8,285 nt of DNA from Anaerolineaceae bacterium (GTDB lineage: Bacteria; Chloroflexota; Anaerolineae; Anaerolineales; Anaerolineaceae). Location: assembly GCA_014860845.1 (NCBI GenBank), contig JACZIY010000815.1:1-8285 (forward strand), in the 5' to 3' direction. Within the stretch, counting starts at the first letter, position 1. Each line of letters opens with the position of its first letter. Positions 5,951 through 8,285 of the stretch are shown piece after piece. The translations under genes were made by a program, and so were the position numbers. The notes beneath the pieces are model-generated. The model worked only from the letters and a program-made list of their open reading frames with translations. It did not search any database and was not told where the DNA came from.

Positions 5951-6180
5951 TAAGCATCTTGCTCATCTTCAGGGAGCTGATTCTCCAATCGTAATTTTTG
6001 TACCCGCAATTCGGCTGACTCTAATAAAGCTGCGCAACGAGTAGACAGGGCTTGACCGCGTTCGTATAAAGTTAATGACTCATCCAGATTAAGTGTCTCC
6101 GATTCCAACCGGTTAACGATCTGTTCCAATTCAGCAAATGCCTGTTCATAACTTAATTCATCTACCGAAGTTCTTTCCAT
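5950..6180 (-). CDS. xseB: Exodeoxyribonuclease VII small subunit
   Basis: This 76-residue cytosolic protein is the small, mostly helical subunit of exonuclease VII, which binds the coiled-coil region of XseA in several copies and is needed for activity. The family pattern is clear: LSYEQAFAELEQIVNRLES (9-27), then LNLDESLTLYERGQAL (30-45), then CAALLESAELRVQKL (49-63) and an acidic tail. GGAG (6190-6187) lies six bases before the ATG. The gene lies 56 nt after xseA, in a spacer where no promoter or terminator is evident, so it is probably cotranscribed. Its TAA overlaps the DUF212 start by one base. Length is typical (70-85 residues). Confidence 0.95.
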   Translation of the reverse strand: MERTSVDELSYEQAFAELEQIVNRLESETLNLDESLTLYERGQALSTRCAALLESAELRVQKLRLENQLPEDEQDA

Positions 6181-6236
6181 TATTTACTCCATTCACTCAA
6201 GTTAATCCTGGATGGCAGGCTGATAATTTTAACCTA

Positions 6237-7490
6237 TTATTGATGATCCTGATTAATTCGCTTTACTTCAGATTCAAGGATGCCATCTTTTAATCGTACC
6301 GTTACTTGGTTTCCTACCCGCACGCCAGTCACAGAAGTTACAATTTTTCCGTTTTCATCGCTTACAACAGCATACCCACGTTGCAATACCTGCCATGGAT
6401 TTAAAGCTTTCAAACGGGCGTCCAAACCTCCAAGCCGGGATTGTGACAATGATATTCGGTGATCAAATACCCGTTCCATGCGCACCAGCACCTCATCCAG
6501 TCGCTGTTGGTGATTGCGAATGCGGTTGATGGGGGAGAGAAAATTCAGCTGAGATTGCACGGATGAAAGGTCCTGGTGATATTGTCTGGTTTTCCTGTCA
6601 AACACGTCGTCCAATTTAGCTTGTAAACCAGCCAGATCAACCAATAAATCAGCTTTGTTGGGTGTCACCAATACCGCTGCGCCGGTGGGGGTGGGTGCCC
6701 GTAAATCAGCCACATAATCCGAGAGGGTGGTATCAGTCTCATGCCCAATGCCGGTCACCACCGGAATTCGGGATACTGCAATCGCTCGCACCACGCGTTC
6801 ATCATTGAAGGCCCACAGGTCTTCCATGGAACCCCCGCCGCGGGCTACGATGATGACATCTATATCCAACAGCTGATTGAGGTCGTGGATGGCCTGCACG
6901 ATTTTCGGTGGGGCATCAACTCCCTGCACCATCGTAGGAGCCAGGATTACTTCTACCAAAGGGAAGCGTCCTTTTAAAGTATTGAGCATATCCTGTAACG
7001 CCGCACCAGAAGGTGAGGTAACAATCCCGATCTTCTTCGGGAAAGTGGGAATTTCGCGTTTCCGCTCCTCATCAAACAATCCTTCCTCTTCCAATAAGGC
7101 TTTCAGGCGCATGAATTCCTGAAACAACATCCCTTCGCCAGCCATTCGCACCGTATCCACATATAGTTGGTACTGTCCACCAGCTTCGTAGACACTCACG
7201 GAGCCATGCACTTCCACGGCCATGCCTGTTTCCAGGCTTGTTCGCAAACGCATGGCATTTTGCTTCCAGATCACACATTTCAGCGTTGCAGAACTGTCCT
7301 TCAGATTGAAATAAATGTGTCCGGAACTGGGTTTTGAGAGCGTGGAAATCTCACCAGACACCCAAACATCCCGTAAAATATCATCACTTTCCAACAAGGC
7401 GCGCAAGTACTGTGTCATGCCACTGACGGATAATACTCTGGGTCCAAATAAACTCATTTGCTCTGCCATCGAATTAAGAATACCGAACAT
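6237..7490 (-). CDS. xseA: Exodeoxyribonuclease VII large subunit
   Basis: This is the catalytic subunit of ExoVII, which degrades single-stranded DNA from both ends to oligonucleotides and acts in repair. With the ATG at 7490 it has 417 residues. The N-terminal OB-fold (about 18-118) contains VWVSGEISTLSKPSSGHIYF-type residues. The nuclease domain (about 120-280) carries GIVTSPSGAALQD, VARGGGSMEDLWAFNDERV and GIGHETDTTLSDYVADLRA. Asp167, Arg217, His250 and Asp253 line up with E. coli Asp155, Arg205, His238 and Asp241. A coiled-coil stretch (about 280-360) and a C-terminal segment beginning NPWQVLQRGYAVV complete the family layout. Start choice: the ATG at 7490 has AGGA (7498-7495) four bases upstream. 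An in-frame TTG at 7505 would add five residues but has only a distant AGG. The gene is divergent from the HIT gene, leads into xseB, and has no strong promoter visible upstream. Confidence 0.94.
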   Translation of the reverse strand: MFGILNSMAEQMSLFGPRVLSVSGMTQYLRALLESDDILRDVWVSGEISTLSKPSSGHIYFNLKDSSATLKCVIWKQNAMRLRTSLETGMAVEVHGSVSVYEAGGQYQLYVDTVRMAGEGMLFQEFMRLKALLEEEGLFDEERKREIPTFPKKIGIVTSPSGAALQDMLNTLKGRFPLVEVILAPTMVQGVDAPPKIVQAIHDLNQLLDIDVIIVARGGGSMEDLWAFNDERVVRAIAVSRIPVVTGIGHETDTTLSDYVADLRAPTPTGAAVLVTPNKADLLVDLAGLQAKLDDVFDRKTRQYHQDLSSVQSQLNFLSPINRIRNHQQRLDEVLVRMERVFDHRISLSQSRLGGLDARLKALNPWQVLQRGYAVVSDENGKIVTSVTGVRVGNQVTVRLKDGILESEVKRINQDHQ

Positions 7491-7597
7491 GTTGTCCTGT
7501 GTCAATCAAAAATCATGCCTGCCTGTCATATAAATTTCGATGAACTTTTGTGTGACCGAATGATTTTTTAATTTATTCCATAAGCTCATTAATTTTC

Positions 7598-7606
7598 TGC
7601 TACAAT
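7598..7606 (+). promoter_or_regulatory. Extended -10 promoter of the HIT gene
   Basis: TGCTACAAT at 7598-7606 is a TGN-extended -10 with TACAAT (5/6). The -35 position 17 bases upstream (7578-7583, CCATAA) does not match. The expected start near 7613 leaves about 22 nt before the ATG at 7635. The block is nearly identical to the one before nurA. The rest of the 7506-7634 divergent spacer is AT-rich, and no convincing minus-strand promoter for xseA was found in it. Confidence 0.5.
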
Positions 7607-7634
7607 CAAATTAATCTAGAATGGCAGGTAATGA

Positions 7635-8114
7635 ATGGATCATCTTTGGTCTCCATGGCGTATGCATTACATCAATAATAAAGGTGAAGAACCACAATGT
7701 GTGTTCTGTTATGCCGTAGAACAAACACAGGATGCGGAATATCTGATTTTGTTTCGTGGTATACACGGTTTTGTGATGCTCAACCGCTTCCCCTACACCA
7801 GCGGACACCTGATGGTACTGCCCTACGAACATCAGTCATCCTACGAGGACCTGACCGCTGAAACCCGCGCTGAGATGATGGAGTTGATCAATACAGCCAC
7901 ACAAGTATTGCGGAAGGTATACAACCCGAACGCTTTCAACCTGGGTGCCAATATTGGTGAGGACGCTGGCGCAGGGATTGCTCCCCATTTTCATTTTCAC
8001 ATTGTGCCACGCTGGCGGGGGGATAGCAATTTTATGTCGGTAACTTCCGACACTCGTGTCCTCCCTGAAGATTTGCAGGTCAGTTACCAGCGTTTGAAAG
8101 AAGCCTGGGGTTAG
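7635..8114 (+). CDS. HIT-family nucleotide hydrolase or Ap4A phosphorylase-like protein
   Basis: This 159-residue cytosolic histidine-triad protein has the signature H-phi-H-phi-H (HFHFHIV, 118-124), in which the middle His120 is the expected nucleophile. Upstream are NLGANIGEDAGAGIAPH (102-118), which binds the nucleotide phosphates, and SGHLMVLPYEH (56-66). Cys22 and Cys25 in CVFC, probably with distant histidines, form the zinc site of this HIT branch. The N-terminus MDHLWSPWRMHYI is characteristic of the subfamily that includes mycobacterial Ap4A phosphorylase Rv2613c, so cleavage of diadenosine polyphosphates is likely; a general nucleotide phosphoramidase is possible. AGG (7626-7628) lies six bases before the ATG. 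An upstream ATG at 7621 is out of frame. The gene stands alone, divergent from xseA, and its TAG stop (8112-8114) overlaps a G-rich tract. Confidence 0.9.
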   Translation: MDHLWSPWRMHYINNKGEEPQCVFCYAVEQTQDAEYLILFRGIHGFVMLNRFPYTSGHLMVLPYEHQSSYEDLTAETRAEMMELINTATQVLRKVYNPNAFNLGANIGEDAGAGIAPHFHFHIVPRWRGDSNFMSVTSDTRVLPEDLQVSYQRLKEAWG

Positions 8115-8138
8115 GGGTTAGGGTTTGGGGGTTAGGGG
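8107..8138 (+). repeat. Telomere-like G-rich tract with five G-runs, overlapping the HIT stop codon
   Basis: G-runs of 4, 4, 3, 5 and 4 (starting at 8107, 8114, 8121, 8127 and 8135) are separated by three-base TTA or TTT spacers. This is a short degenerate GGGGTTA array fitting the usual G-quadruplex pattern on the coding strand. The first run encodes the last Trp-Gly of the HIT protein, and the TAG stop lies between runs one and two. It may affect transcript 3' ends or replication; that is inference. Confidence 0.75.
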
Positions 8139-8152
8139 TTTGTTGTGTCGTC

Positions 8153-8174
8153 CTGAAATAGGTTTTCAGTTTTT
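8153..8174 (+). terminator. Intrinsic terminator-like hairpin after the HIT gene
   Basis: CTGAAA (8153-8158) pairs with TTTCAG (8164-8169) around a five-base loop, TAGGT, and a T5 run (8170-8174) follows. The position, 39 bases after the HIT stop, fits a rho-independent terminator. The stem has only two G/C pairs, so it may be weak on its own; the G-rich tract just upstream could assist. Confidence 0.5.
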
Positions 8175-8251
8175 AATAGGATATTAGGATTGATATTGAT
8201 CAATTTGCCTGTGATGGGAACAAAATAGAGGGGTTTGGACGTCTTAATAGT

Positions 8252-8285
8252 ATGAAAACGAAAATTTTACATAAAATTGTACTGA
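8252..8285 (+). CDS. Possible gene start at the right edge (partial, hypothetical)
   Basis: An ATG at 8252 opens a frame reading MKTKILHKIVL before the window ends. The basic then hydrophobic composition would suit a signal peptide or membrane anchor. There is no Shine-Dalgarno at normal distance: GAGGGG (8228-8233) is about 18 bases upstream, and no convincing promoter was found in 8175-8251. With only 11 codons visible this may be a real start or chance. Confidence 0.25.
   Translation, partial: MKTKILHKIVL

Noticed and set aside
8140..8251. Left end of an insertion sequence after the HIT gene
   Set aside because: The G-rich tract followed by TCGTCCTGAAATAGG looked like a possible element end, but no matching inverted repeat or transposase is visible before the window ends. 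A simple terminator explains the hairpin.

Overview
The window reads as ordinary bacterial chromosome with compact genes, Shine-Dalgarno sites and ATGA-type overlaps. It most likely comes from a Chloroflexota bacterium of the Anaerolineae type. That assignment is inference. It rests on the bacterial NurA/HerA pair, a lipoprotein with a Thr/Pro/Ala-rich linker before a beta-propeller, GTAGGGG/CCCCTAC-bounded palindromic elements, and GGGGTTAGGG-like spacers. No rRNA, tRNA, CRISPR array, transposase or phage gene was found.

Layout. (1) At 1-55 is the start of a minus-strand secreted or membrane protein that runs off the left edge. It is divergent from the next operon across an AT-rich promoter region at 62-281. 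(2) 282-3782 is a tight plus-strand operon: a NurA-family nuclease, a 205-residue protein that looks like a free-standing HerA-type HAS-barrel, and a HerA/DUF87 ATPase. Adjacent genes overlap by 4 nt or are separated by 1 nt. (3) 3783-4052 is a repeat-rich spacer: a perfect 14-bp-stem palindrome, a 77-bp element bounded by GTAGGGG/CCCCTAC that contains two 16-nt tandem copies, a C-rich tract, an AT-rich hairpin and a promoter. (4) 4053-5462 encodes a lipoprotein with WD40/TolB-like propeller repeats. It ends at a shared terminator facing a convergent operon. (5) On the minus strand, 7490 down to 5504 holds xseA, xseB and a divergent PAP2 (DUF212) membrane protein. (6) 7635-8114 encodes a HIT-family nucleotide-binding protein, divergent from xseA. 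Its stop codon lies inside a telomere-like G-rich tract. A terminator-like hairpin and a possible truncated gene start follow.

How the genes work together. NurA and HerA form a DNA-end-resecting nuclease-translocase complex in the organisms where they have been studied, and the intervening HAS-barrel protein may be a third subunit or adaptor. ExoVII (XseA plus XseB) degrades single-stranded DNA, so the window holds two separate DNA-processing nucleases. The DUF212, HIT and lipoprotein genes have no evident link to these. The most unusual item is the HAS-barrel-only protein between nurA and herA. Its N-terminus can be aligned by eye with the N-terminus of the HerA encoded just downstream, but it has no ATPase domain.
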